A stretch of 64,000 bases of DNA from the NCBI RefSeq assembly GCF_001510665.1, contig NZ_LMTI01000005.1:356583-420582 (forward strand), read 5' to 3'. The notes under the pieces were generated by a model. The model saw only the letters and a program-made list of their open reading frames with translations. It made no database searches and had not been told where the DNA came from. Below, piece after piece: positions 56,171 to 63,785 of this stretch. The position numbers and the translations under genes are program-made. Position 1 is the first letter of the stretch; every line of letters starts with the position of its first letter. The stretch comes from Bacillus sp. FJAT-27445 (GTDB taxonomy: Bacteria; Bacillota; Bacilli; Bacillales; Cytobacillaceae).

Positions 56171-57748
56171 TTGGAACTAGACACATTTATCCACCAACTG
56201 CATTTTGAAACGGAAAAAATCTTTCCGCCAGATTGGAAGGTTGAATGGGAAGACGCGCCACTTCCCTTTAAATTATATCGTGGCTTACCAGAGATTCCTT
56301 TAACCGGTGAAGTGCCCTTAACTCTAAGGAAGAGAGAAGATAATCTAAACCCTAGTCTGGAAGAGCTTGGCCATTTCTTATGGTATGTATACGGCCTAAC
56401 TCAATTCTCTCAATCTCCTTTAATTGATGAATCCAATGGAAAGAATGCGAGTTTTATACATTCGTTACGTAGGTTTGTTCCCTCAGGAGGGGGATTGTAT
56501 CCTAACGAATTATATGTGTATGTAAAGCTGGATGACGCTCCAACAGGAATCTACCATTACGATGTGGCGCATCATCATCTTATATTGTTGCGGGAAGGAA
56601 ATTACGATGACTATTTATCCAGAAGTCTTGGGAATAGTTTTCCTATTTCGGATTGTTTTTGCACCGTTTTTGTCTCAACGGTTTTTTGGAAAAATTTTTA
56701 TAAATACAATAATTTCTCATACAGGCTCCAAGGGTTAGATGCAGGAGTGTTAATTGGGCAATCCTTAGAAGTAGCCAATAAGATAGGGTTCTCAACACGG
56801 GTATGTTATCAATTTCTTGACCGGTCTATTAATCATTTGCTTGGATTATCCGAACAGGAGGAAAGTGTATATGCGGTCATCCCATTAAGCACGAAACCAT
56901 CAGTCCCTTTTGCTGACAACGAAAATAGCAAAGAAGTGGTTTCAGCATCTGAATTGTCCCGGGAAGTTCCAGCGTTGTATCATGTTTCCTATAATCGTTC
57001 AAAGAGAGTCATTGATTATCCGATACTGAGAAAGATTAATGAAGAATCGATGTTTGAAACAACGCAGTCCTTTGTAAAATTAAAGAAAAATAATGCTGAG
57101 GCTTCCTTAGGTACGGATTCGGTCTTGTTGCCATTTACCGAGTGTTTTTCGTACGATATCGCATCTGTCTGCAGGGAGCGGTATTCTCCTGGTATTGATT
57201 TTACGTTAGGAAAAGTGAGCCAAACACATTTATCTACTTTATTAAAAGAAACATTTTCTTTCCCTTATCAAAATGATCTTGACCATACACAGGGACAAAT
57301 TGAGACTCGTGTTTCTTTATATGGCGGTTTTTATAATGTAGAGGGAATTCCCGATGGTGCCTATTCTTATGACAATGGCACTCATGCACTTCGGAGAATA
57401 ACCAAGGGGGATAACCGGGAGTTTTTACAATCCGGATTAACCATGCCCAATGTTAATTTGTATCAAGTTCCACTCTGTATGAATGTAGTTGGAGACAAGG
57501 ATCATCTCAAAGAGTTATTGGGGTATAGAGGATACCGTATTCAACAGATGGAAGCGGGCATTCTCGTGCAACGGCTGCACTTGGTCTCGGGTGCTTTAGG
57601 AATGGGGGCGCATGCATTATTGGGGTTTGATGTGAACCATAGTGATGCGCTTTTCAGGACTGATTCGAAAGGGAAAACCAGTTTAATCCAAATTCCCATC
57701 GGATCATACCGTCCACGCGCCTGGTTAAGAGGGAGTTTGCATAGCTAA
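56171..57748 (+). CDS. SagB-type dehydrogenase (two nitroreductase domains)
   Basis: A 525-residue FMN-dependent dehydrogenase that oxidises azolines to aromatic azoles. TTG start with AGGAGG 8-9 nt upstream, 24 bp after the YcaO gene. Two nitroreductase-like halves are visible: first with RRFVPSGGGLYPNELYVY (residues ~99-116) and second with RERYSPGIDFTLGKVSQ and VSLYGGFYNVEGIPDG, followed by an LRGS-type C-terminus. The two-domain size matches Bacillus heterocycloanthracin dehydrogenases. Its stop codon abuts the right-hand direct repeat, so the end of the cluster is sharp. No immunity or export gene follows. Confidence 0.9.
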   Translation: MELDTFIHQLHFETEKIFPPDWKVEWEDAPLPFKLYRGLPEIPLTGEVPLTLRKREDNLNPSLEELGHFLWYVYGLTQFSQSPLIDESNGKNASFIHSLRRFVPSGGGLYPNELYVYVKLDDAPTGIYHYDVAHHHLILLREGNYDDYLSRSLGNSFPISDCFCTVFVSTVFWKNFYKYNNFSYRLQGLDAGVLIGQSLEVANKIGFSTRVCYQFLDRSINHLLGLSEQEESVYAVIPLSTKPSVPFADNENSKEVVSASELSREVPALYHVSYNRSKRVIDYPILRKINEESMFETTQSFVKLKKNNAEASLGTDSVLLPFTECFSYDIASVCRERYSPGIDFTLGKVSQTHLSTLLKETFSFPYQNDLDHTQGQIETRVSLYGGFYNVEGIPDGAYSYDNGTHALRRITKGDNREFLQSGLTMPNVNLYQVPLCMNVVGDKDHLKELLGYRGYRIQQMEAGILVQRLHLVSGALGMGAHALLGFDVNHSDALFRTDSKGKTSLIQIPIGSYRPRAWLRGSLHS

Positions 57749-57750
57749 AA

Positions 57751-57835
57751 AGCGAACAGTGCCTGTCACTCCCCGAAATTTCTTGTTACACAAAATGTTT
57801 CACGGATATACCGCAACACCGAAAAGCCACTTGCT
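57751..57835 (+). repeat. Right direct repeat, first copy (truncated)
   Basis: Begins AGCGAACAGTGCCTGTCACT like the left copy but stops after GCCACTTGCT, lacking the 3' arm of the hairpin, where the second copy begins. Confidence 0.85.
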
Positions 57836-57941
57836 AGCGAACAGTGCCTGTCACTCCCCGAATTTTCTTGTTACACGAAATGTTTCACGGATAGACCGCA
57901 ACATCTAAAAACCACTTGCTGATGATAAGCAGGTGGTTTTT
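57836..57941 (+). repeat. Right direct repeat, second copy (contains terminator)
   Basis: Complete copy in tandem with 57751-57835, ending in the hairpin AAAACCACTTGCT / AGCAGGTGGTTTTT, which serves as terminator for the TOMM enzyme operon. A compensating base pair change (GC to AT) relative to the left copy keeps the hairpin, suggesting it is selected. Confidence 0.85.
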
Positions 57942-58036
57942 ACGTTGCAATGATAACTGAACTTTCGTAAAACGAAATTTTTCTATTCAGAACATTCACA
58001 TTAAATGGTATAGTTCTTTTAGAAGGAGTGATTGGG

Positions 58037-58816
58037 TTGGAATTCAACGATGTTATACACGGACATAGATCGATACGGGAATATGAAGACCGGGAAGTAA
58101 GCCAGGAGCTGCTCGAGCAAATATTGGATGCGGGCATTCGAGCCTCTTCAAGCGGTAATATGCAATCTTATTCGATTGTCGTCACAAAGGACAAAGAACT
58201 GAAGCAAAAGCTATACACAGCACATATGGAGCAATCGATGGTCGTTGATGCGCCTGTACTGTTAACTTTTTGCGCCGATTTTAATAGGATGAGAAAATGG
58301 CTTGAGCTCAATGATGCTCCTGTCCATTTCGACAACTTCATGAGCTTCATGATTGGTGCGATTGATGCAACGCTGGCCGCGCAAAATTGTGCTTTGGCAG
58401 CGGAGAATGCAGGGCTGGGCATTTGCTATATGGGGTCCACGCTTGCAAATTGCGACCAAATTGGCGAACTGCTGAATCTGCCGCCGAATGTGGTACCGGT
58501 TGTGGGTTATTCATTAGGGTATCCCGCAGAAAACCCTGCACCAAGAGACCGATTGCCAAGGCATGGACTTGTTCACTATGAAACGTATCGTGATTATTCA
58601 GATGAAGAAATCCTTGAAATCTACAAAGATAGAAATGAAAAAGGCTGGAAACGCTACATGGACATCCCTAGGCTTAAAGAAATGACAGAACGAATGGGAT
58701 TGAAAAATCTTGCTCAGGTCTATACGATAGCCAAGTATACGAAAGAATCCCACATCGATTTTTCAAAAACCGTGCTGAACTACCTGGAGAAGCAGAACTT
58801 TATGGAGAACGAGTAA
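58037..58816 (+). CDS. NfrA/NfsA-type NADPH-dependent nitro/flavin oxidoreductase
   Basis: Encodes 259 residues from TTG at 58037, 9 nt after AGAAGGAG; an upstream GTG lies inside that site. The FMN-binding start HGHRSIREYEDREVSQELLEQ is split by the usual helix; IRASSSGNMQSYSIVV, AAENAGLGICYMGS and VGYSLGYP follow in order. It reduces flavins, quinones or nitro compounds with NAD(P)H. The gene lies just beyond the TOMM cluster but outside the direct repeats, so it is not considered part of it. Confidence 0.88.
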   Translation: MEFNDVIHGHRSIREYEDREVSQELLEQILDAGIRASSSGNMQSYSIVVTKDKELKQKLYTAHMEQSMVVDAPVLLTFCADFNRMRKWLELNDAPVHFDNFMSFMIGAIDATLAAQNCALAAENAGLGICYMGSTLANCDQIGELLNLPPNVVPVVGYSLGYPAENPAPRDRLPRHGLVHYETYRDYSDEEILEIYKDRNEKGWKRYMDIPRLKEMTERMGLKNLAQVYTIAKYTKESHIDFSKTVLNYLEKQNFMENE

Positions 58817-58832
58817 GGGTTTTATCCCCCAA

Positions 58833-58961
58833 ATGGTGAAAGATCAGCTGGAGCTGGAAAAGCTGAAACACGAAAACTATCTAATCGAAACGGAAAAAAT
58901 GAGGCTTGAGCTCGAAAAAACGCTGTTGGCAACTCCTAAAGATGAGACAAAACTCATATAA
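58833..58961 (+). CDS. Small coiled-coil ORF, 42 aa (possible gene fragment)
   Basis: ATG at 58833 opens a frame reading MVKDQLELEKLKHENYLIE and continuing in charged heptads (EKMRLELEKTLL), strongly coiled-coil-like. There is no good ribosome binding site, and the frame is open a little upstream, so it may be the end of a decayed longer gene. Function not recognised. Confidence 0.3.
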   Translation: MVKDQLELEKLKHENYLIETEKMRLELEKTLLATPKDETKLI

Positions 58962-59008
58962 TGGACGTGGGTTTTCAGTCTCGATATATTTGCTTTTTTT
59001 AGCGCAAA

Positions 59009-59040
59009 AAAGCTCAGTGATTCTTCAAATCACTGAGCTT
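59009..59040 (-). terminator. Intrinsic terminator of the kinase-like gene
   Basis: AAGCTCAGTGATT / AATCACTGAGCTT with a 5-nt loop; on the minus strand it is followed by a TTTTTT tract. Confidence 0.8.
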
Positions 59041-59148
59041 GGATTTTCCTTTACTACTGTAGGTGTCAACGTATCTGTTGTTAAGTAGGCTTATACTTCG
59101 TCTTGATATATTTCTAATTAGGGATATCCTCTTCGCCGTTTTTAAATT

Positions 59149-59907
59149 TCACAATAAAGGACAGGATTGATTTATTATGTCTAAAAGGCGTACCGAGATC
59201 TCAGACGGCACATTTTCCGATAACCTTGCCGCAGCTACAATGGGAGCCCACTGTAATACCTCATCTTTTGCTAACCCGCTTTTCTCACAATAAAGATGCA
59301 AGTACATTTCCGCTAATTCAGTTGAAACCTGGGAATAGAGAAGATATGTACGATATACATCGGCGCGTAAATCCCCTGCACTGGCATCCACCCAATCTAT
59401 GATTGTCACGTTAGTATCTGTCATGATCAAGTTGAACGGATGATAATCTCCATGACATAGCCTACTTTTAAAGGTAATTTTATTCAATTTTTGTAATAAA
59501 GCAGACTTATGCTTGTTGCTTAAATTATTTGTAGAGTTTATCTGACGACTTAACTTTTCTTTCATAGATTCAATCGAATCGGCCTCAACCTCAACCTTAT
59601 GAATTTGTTGGTGTATTTGAACCATAATGTTCATGTGATATTCTGCTTGTTCCATGTTTTCAGAAAGAATCTCACCTATTGATTGGCCCTTTATGAGCTC
59701 CATAATAATAACTTGTTTACCATTTATTTTCGTAACATCGATTATTTTTGGTACAGGAAGTCCACACGAATAAGCATATTTTTGTTTCGCAGATTCATTA
59801 AAAGCTTCCGTTTCAGGCAAGTAGTCATTAAATACTTTGTAAATCTTGTCTTTATGGAGATAGATTTTTGCTGTATTTCCTATTGCTATCGGAGCACCTA
59901 AATTCAT
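59149..59907 (-). CDS. Aminoglycoside-phosphotransferase-family kinase
   Basis: A 252-residue kinase-like protein. It lacks a glycine-rich loop of classic form but has GNTAKIYLHKDKIYKVF with the likely ATP Lys, then VIIMELIKGQSIGEIL. The catalytic loop is LCHGDYHPFNLIM (Asp base, Asn Mg ligand) and the Mg motif IIDWVDASAGD follows, as in the APH/choline kinase group. It phosphorylates a small hydroxylated metabolite; the substrate is unknown and resistance is not implied. AAGGAGAGAT precedes the ATG. Confidence 0.87.
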   Translation of the reverse strand: MNLGAPIAIGNTAKIYLHKDKIYKVFNDYLPETEAFNESAKQKYAYSCGLPVPKIIDVTKINGKQVIIMELIKGQSIGEILSENMEQAEYHMNIMVQIHQQIHKVEVEADSIESMKEKLSRQINSTNNLSNKHKSALLQKLNKITFKSRLCHGDYHPFNLIMTDTNVTIIDWVDASAGDLRADVYRTYLLYSQVSTELAEMYLHLYCEKSGLAKDEVLQWAPIVAAARLSENVPSEISVRLLDIINQSCPLL

Positions 59908-59986
59908 AAGTATCTCTCCTTAATTTTTCTGAACTACAACTGCACTTTTATTATTCGACTTCCTATCTTTGCAATCTTTGTTGAAC

Positions 59987-60514
59987 CTAACTCCTGTTAT
60001 CAAAAGACCCAGATTCCTTCACACTGCTATATTCAGGCGAGGCCCTTAATTTTTCGAAGAATTGGTTTTTCGCTTCCCTGTAAAGTTCCATATCCTTTCC
60101 TTCAAAGTTCTTTTTCAATTCATCATATTCTTGTCTATACTGATCATTCATTAGCAAAACATCTCGAAATTTCCAAAAGAAATCGAATTCTGAATTAATA
60201 ACTGTTAGTTGTACTCCCAAAGGAGGAGTTACCGTATCGTCTTTGAAAGCTCTAAACGTTTCCGTTTTTGTGCTGCCCTCATTTAGCTCATATAGCTTTG
60301 AAAGTTTTTGAACTGCTTGAGTAAATTGGCCCGGTTTAACTCGAACTTGTATATCCAAGTCTCCCTTTGTAATACTGTTGGGAATCGCTGAACTGCCCAC
60401 ATGCTGTATGTCTGCTTCTGGAAGCATCATTCCGATTACCGCTTTGTGAAATGTAAAAGCTTTTTCTGCCGTTTCATTAAAATCATCAATCTTAGTAAAA
60501 TTGACCCTCTCCAT
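59987..60514 (-). CDS. GrpB family protein (second copy, divergent)
   Basis: Encodes 175 residues from ATG at 60514 (CGGGGGTGA upstream; an in-frame ATT-containing earlier start is unlikely). GrpB hallmarks are HVGSSAIPNSITKGDLDIQV (residues ~38-57), where the family has GS-T-(A/S)-(V/I)-P and DxD-like Asp, and FWKFRDVLLMNDQYRQEY near the end. It is only distantly similar to the GrpB protein at 9.4 kb. Activity of the family is not settled. Confidence 0.8.
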   Translation of the reverse strand: MERVNFTKIDDFNETAEKAFTFHKAVIGMMLPEADIQHVGSSAIPNSITKGDLDIQVRVKPGQFTQAVQKLSKLYELNEGSTKTETFRAFKDDTVTPPLGVQLTVINSEFDFFWKFRDVLLMNDQYRQEYDELKKNFEGKDMELYREAKNQFFEKLRASPEYSSVKESGSFDNRS

Positions 60515-60670
60515 GTCAATCACCCCCGATTTATTATACGGTCCAATTCAACCAGACACATTTCTCCCTGAAAACCCTGCCTTAATTTTAACATAAATAC
60601 CCAATTGCCCTGCTTTATAAATCTGTCTTTTTTTAAAAGAAGCAGTCTTATAGAAAAAGTATCAAAAGCT

Positions 60671-60709
60671 AAGAGACACAGTGGGGAATCCACTAGGTGT
60701 CTCTTTTGT
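60671..60709 (+). terminator. Hairpin with T-rich tail in the pepF leader
   Basis: AAGAGACAC / GTGTCTCTT with an inner AGTGG / CCACT stem, followed by TTGTTT. It lies 83 bp before pepF in the divergent intergenic region and ends no annotated plus-strand gene, so it may be an attenuator or a remnant. Confidence 0.55.
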
Positions 60710-60791
60710 TTGATAAAAATGATATATCAACTGGCCGGTAAACATGATATTATCAGAATATTATGTACTATATAAAAAAGGGGAGTTTGAC

Positions 60792-62618
60792 ATGAGCGTG
60801 ATTACGCGTAAGGATGTGCCGGTGGAGGAAACTTGGGATTTGACGCCTATTTTTGCTTCTGATGAAGAGTGGGAAAAAGCCTACATTCAGGTTGATCAGG
60901 ATTTGGATGGGATGCTTGAAGGTAACATTATCATGGATAGTGCAAAAAGCACCCTGGATTTACTTCGAAAATACGACAGCCTAATGGAAAGGTTCAGCAG
61001 AGTATCCAGCTACGCTTTTTACAAATACTCCGAAGATGGAACTGACTCCGACAATCAGCACAGGCTCGGGCGTTCGCAGAATCTGGCCAAAAAATCCTAC
61101 AATCTTAGTACGGTTATCGTGAACCAGTTTCTTCAATCGGCGAAAGATGTACTGCCAACGTACATGGAAGAGGAGAGTGGCCTACAAACCTATCACCGAT
61201 TCCTGGAGAAAATCGATAACCTTCGGGAGCACTCATTAAAGCCGGATATGGAGGATTTGCTGTCTTCTTTGGGCCAAACATTAAACGCATCCAATTCCAT
61301 CTACTTAACGGTTACCGCCTCCGATCTCACATTTGAGTCTGTTAAAGATAAGGATGGAAAAGAGGTGCCGGTTTCCCTTTTCATGTATATGACCCAAGTT
61401 GAAACGTCACCGGATACAGTGCTGCGAAGAAATGCATATCAGTCACTCTCAGATGGTTTGAAAAAATACCAGCATGGCCTGGCCCAAACGTTAACGAGTC
61501 AAATACATAAAAATGTTTCGATTGCAAAACTGCGCCAGTATCCAACGACGATGGATTATTTGCTGCAATATGATTCACCGGCAGACAACAACTTTTATGC
61601 AGGGGATGGCATTCCACGCCAATACTTTGAAGATGTACTCGATACGTTTCAGCAGGATCTTGCCCCCCATATGCAAAGATATGCGCGTCTAAGAAAACGT
61701 CAGCTTGGCTTGGATAGGCTGCTTTTCTCGGATGTAAAAGCACCGCTGGACCCTGATTTTGATCCGCCCATCAGTTATGAGGAAGCAGGGGAAATCATTG
61801 TTGAAGCAGTAGGAGTGCTGGGTTCTGAATATCAGGACCTGATGCGAAAGGTGTTTACGGAGCGATGGGTATACAGGGGCGATAATGTCGGGCGGAGAAT
61901 GATTGCCTTTGGCGGCGGTGTCCACGGCGTCCATGGCTATTCATTTTACCCATGGGGCGGCAACCTATTTGATGTGATTCTCCTTGGACACGAGCTAGGC
62001 CACGCCATCCATCTCACGCTTGCTGCCCAAAATCAAAAATTCATCAACAACGGCCAATCGCTGTTATTCGTCGAGGCACCCTCGACATTGGTTGAACATC
62101 TAATTGTCCAATACCTGCGTGAAAATAGGGACGACCCGAGGCTGCACCGCTGGCTGAATATGTACTCGATGATGAGCTACCATCATAATTGCGTCACTCA
62201 TATTCTGGAGGCTGAATTACTGAGAAGGCTGTACAAGATGGCCGACCAAAAGACTCCCCTGACGACATCCGTGATCAGCAACACGAAAGGGGCTGTTTTA
62301 TCAGAGTTCTGGGGAGACACAGTCGAAATCGATGAAGGCGCGAAACTAACATGGATGCGCCAGCCGCATTATTACATGGGCCTTTATCCGTTTACTTATT
62401 CAATCGGCACATCCGCATCCACTGTAGTTGCGAAACGGATCCAAGCGGAAGGATTATCTGTAGGTGAACAATGGACAGATGTCCTGAAGCGGGGAGGAAC
62501 GATGAGCGGCTTCGACTTATACAAAATGGCCGGACTCGATATGTCCACAACAGACGTCATCAAACAGGCAATCGCTCATGTGGGGAACATTGTTGATGAG
62601 TTGGAAAAAAGTTTTTAA
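60792..62618 (+). CDS. pepF: Oligoendopeptidase F (M3 family)
   Basis: A 608-residue zinc endopeptidase. ATG at 60792 has AAAGGGGAG 7 nt upstream. The N-terminal VPVEETWDLTPIFASDEEWE is the PepF start; the zinc motif ILLGHELGHAIH (HExxH, about residue 399) is followed by the downstream Glu in LVEAPSTLVEH. It cleaves 6-18-residue peptides in the cytosol, linked to protein turnover and, when overexpressed in Bacillus, to sporulation signalling. A near copy of its last 30 codons recurs at 63525-63617. Confidence 0.95.
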   Translation: MSVITRKDVPVEETWDLTPIFASDEEWEKAYIQVDQDLDGMLEGNIIMDSAKSTLDLLRKYDSLMERFSRVSSYAFYKYSEDGTDSDNQHRLGRSQNLAKKSYNLSTVIVNQFLQSAKDVLPTYMEEESGLQTYHRFLEKIDNLREHSLKPDMEDLLSSLGQTLNASNSIYLTVTASDLTFESVKDKDGKEVPVSLFMYMTQVETSPDTVLRRNAYQSLSDGLKKYQHGLAQTLTSQIHKNVSIAKLRQYPTTMDYLLQYDSPADNNFYAGDGIPRQYFEDVLDTFQQDLAPHMQRYARLRKRQLGLDRLLFSDVKAPLDPDFDPPISYEEAGEIIVEAVGVLGSEYQDLMRKVFTERWVYRGDNVGRRMIAFGGGVHGVHGYSFYPWGGNLFDVILLGHELGHAIHLTLAAQNQKFINNGQSLLFVEAPSTLVEHLIVQYLRENRDDPRLHRWLNMYSMMSYHHNCVTHILEAELLRRLYKMADQKTPLTTSVISNTKGAVLSEFWGDTVEIDEGAKLTWMRQPHYYMGLYPFTYSIGTSASTVVAKRIQAEGLSVGEQWTDVLKRGGTMSGFDLYKMAGLDMSTTDVIKQAIAHVGNIVDELEKSF

Positions 62619-62815
62619 TTGCAGGGGGAGCCAAAAGATAAAGGATTAGCAAAAATCTAGAGGTTCCGACTGGTATATCTTTTGATGCGAAGACCCTGAA
62701 TCTCGCTGTTAAAACCCTGACGCACGGCAAAACAACACTCCACTGAACAAAAACTTTGCCTTTGGCTCCCTATATTGTATAGTAATGGAGAAAATGTGGG
62801 ATTGGAGTGGAGTAA

Positions 62816-63256
62816 TTGATTTCAAACTCTGAATTACAAAATTTAGATCTGATTGACCTATTAAGTGAGCGTCATAGCTTGGTCCGTAAAATCTCAGAGA
62901 ATGCCTGGAACAAACAAAGTGATATCTATATTTCAAATTCTGAATGGTATATAATGGCGCGGATTTATAAAAAACAGCCCAACATTTCGTATATTACTAA
63001 AAATGTTGAAATTTCCCGACAGGCCATCCATAAATTTATCATAAAGCTGTCTGATAAAGGATTAGTCGAAATCAGCAATGCAGAAAACAACAAGAAAGAA
63101 AAATGTATTAAGCTAACAGCTTTAGGAGAAGAGTGCTACGAAAAAAACGAAGCCCTCAAAGCTCGCCTGGAAAGTAAAATCGCAGAAAAAATTGGTGCTG
63201 AGCAAGTTGATCTTCTTAAAAACATTTTAAAGTTGGATTGGGATATTCATGAATAA
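62816..63256 (+). CDS. MarR-family transcriptional regulator
   Basis: A 146-residue winged-helix regulator. TTG start with TTGGAGTGGAG 3-4 nt upstream; the next Met is too far in. Recognition region: QPNISYITKNVEISRQAIHKFIIKLSDKGLVEI in continuous blocks near residues 54-86, then the wing KKEKCIKLTALGEECYEKN. It probably binds a phenolic or similar ligand. The gene downstream has been replaced by a gyrB/pepF scar, so its former target may be lost. A TATAGT box at about 62780 may be its -10. Confidence 0.87.
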   Translation: MISNSELQNLDLIDLLSERHSLVRKISENAWNKQSDIYISNSEWYIMARIYKKQPNISYITKNVEISRQAIHKFIIKLSDKGLVEISNAENNKKEKCIKLTALGEECYEKNEALKARLESKIAEKIGAEQVDLLKNILKLDWDIHE

Positions 63257-63260
63257 AAGT

Positions 63261-63304
63261 TAACCTCCTTAATGTCATTTAAGTTGACAGTGAGGAGGTT
63301 TTTC
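63261..63304 (+). terminator. Intrinsic terminator
   Basis: TAACCTCCT / AGGAGGTTT with an inner TGTCA / TTGACA pairing and a TTTTTC tail; ends the MarR gene. Confidence 0.75.
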
Positions 63305-63318
63305 TTTATATTTAAATA

Positions 63319-63360
63319 GTCAACCTTATTGACAATTTATCTGTCTTTATTCTTATAAAG
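63319..63360 (+). promoter_or_regulatory. Promoter-like region with GTCAA-TTGAC inverted repeat
   Basis: GTCAA-CCTTA-TTGAC (63319-63333) overlaps TTGACA, with TTATAA about 17-18 bp downstream. The TGTCA...TTGACA in the preceding terminator has the same half-sites. It may have been a MarR-controlled promoter for a gene now lost. Confidence 0.4.
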
Positions 63361-63388
63361 TTGGAAAAGTGAAGGGGATTAGATTTAA

Positions 63389-63523
63389 ATGGCACTGGTA
63401 GAAGAACAAGAGCAAGCATATGATGCCAGCCAGATACAGGTTTTGGAAGGGCTTGAAGCTGTTCGTAAGCGGCCGGGCATGTATATTTTTAAAAACGCAT
63501 ACGAAAAAATAAATATGATATAA
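63389..63523 (+). pseudogene. gyrB 5' fragment
   Basis: After AAGGGGATTAG the ATG at 63389 opens a 44-codon frame. Residues 1-33 read [20 protein letters not shown] then [13 protein letters not shown], the unmistakable N-terminus of DNA gyrase subunit B in Bacillaceae, up to the first strand of the ATPase domain. It then diverges ([11 protein letters not shown]) to TAA at 63523. A functional gyrB needs ~640 residues, so this is a truncated, non-functional copy; the intact gene must lie elsewhere. Confidence 0.85.
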
Positions 63524-63524
63524 A

Positions 63525-63617
63525 ATGGCCGGACTCGATATGTCCACAACAGACGTCATTAAACAGGCTATCGCTCAAATAGGGGATATTGTTGATGAGT
63601 TGGAAAAGGGTTTTTAA
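63525..63617 (+). pseudogene. pepF 3' fragment
   Basis: The frame from ATG at 63525 reads MAGLDMSTTDVIKQAIAQIG then DIVDELEKGF to TAA, matching the last 30 residues of the intact PepF upstream (…AHVGNIVDELEKSF) with about 10 base changes in 93. The divergence is too high for a fresh duplication, so it looks like the end of an older second pepF whose body was deleted. Confidence 0.85.
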
Positions 63618-63745
63618 GACAATTTTTTTAAAAAAAGAGAAGTGGCAGCGCCGAAAATGATTCCCTACATTTCCAAATTTAGCTATACGTTGAAACAGTT
63701 ATTCAAACAATTTTTGAATGCAAAAACGTACTTAGCACACTAACT

Positions 63746-63785
63746 AGCAGTCCAATTCGCAACTGAATTGGACTGCTTTTTTTGT
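63746..63785 (+). terminator. Intrinsic terminator
   Basis: AGCAGTCCAATTC / GAATTGGACTGCT with a 6-nt loop and a run of seven T or more. It probably ended the lost pepF-like gene. A 33-codon frame from GTG at 63642 lies before it, unrecognised. Confidence 0.85.

Noticed and set aside
58037-58816. Nitroreductase as part of the TOMM cluster
   Set aside because: It lies outside the direct repeats, has its own start region and resembles house-keeping NfrA; the cluster already has a SagB dehydrogenase.
59149-59907. Aminoglycoside resistance gene
   Set aside because: The APH fold is shared by many small-molecule kinases; nothing points to an aminoglycoside substrate.
63642-63743. 33-codon frame starting GTG before the last terminator, possibly a transposase start
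   Set aside because: Too short, weak ribosome binding site and no recognisable motif or inverted terminal repeats.
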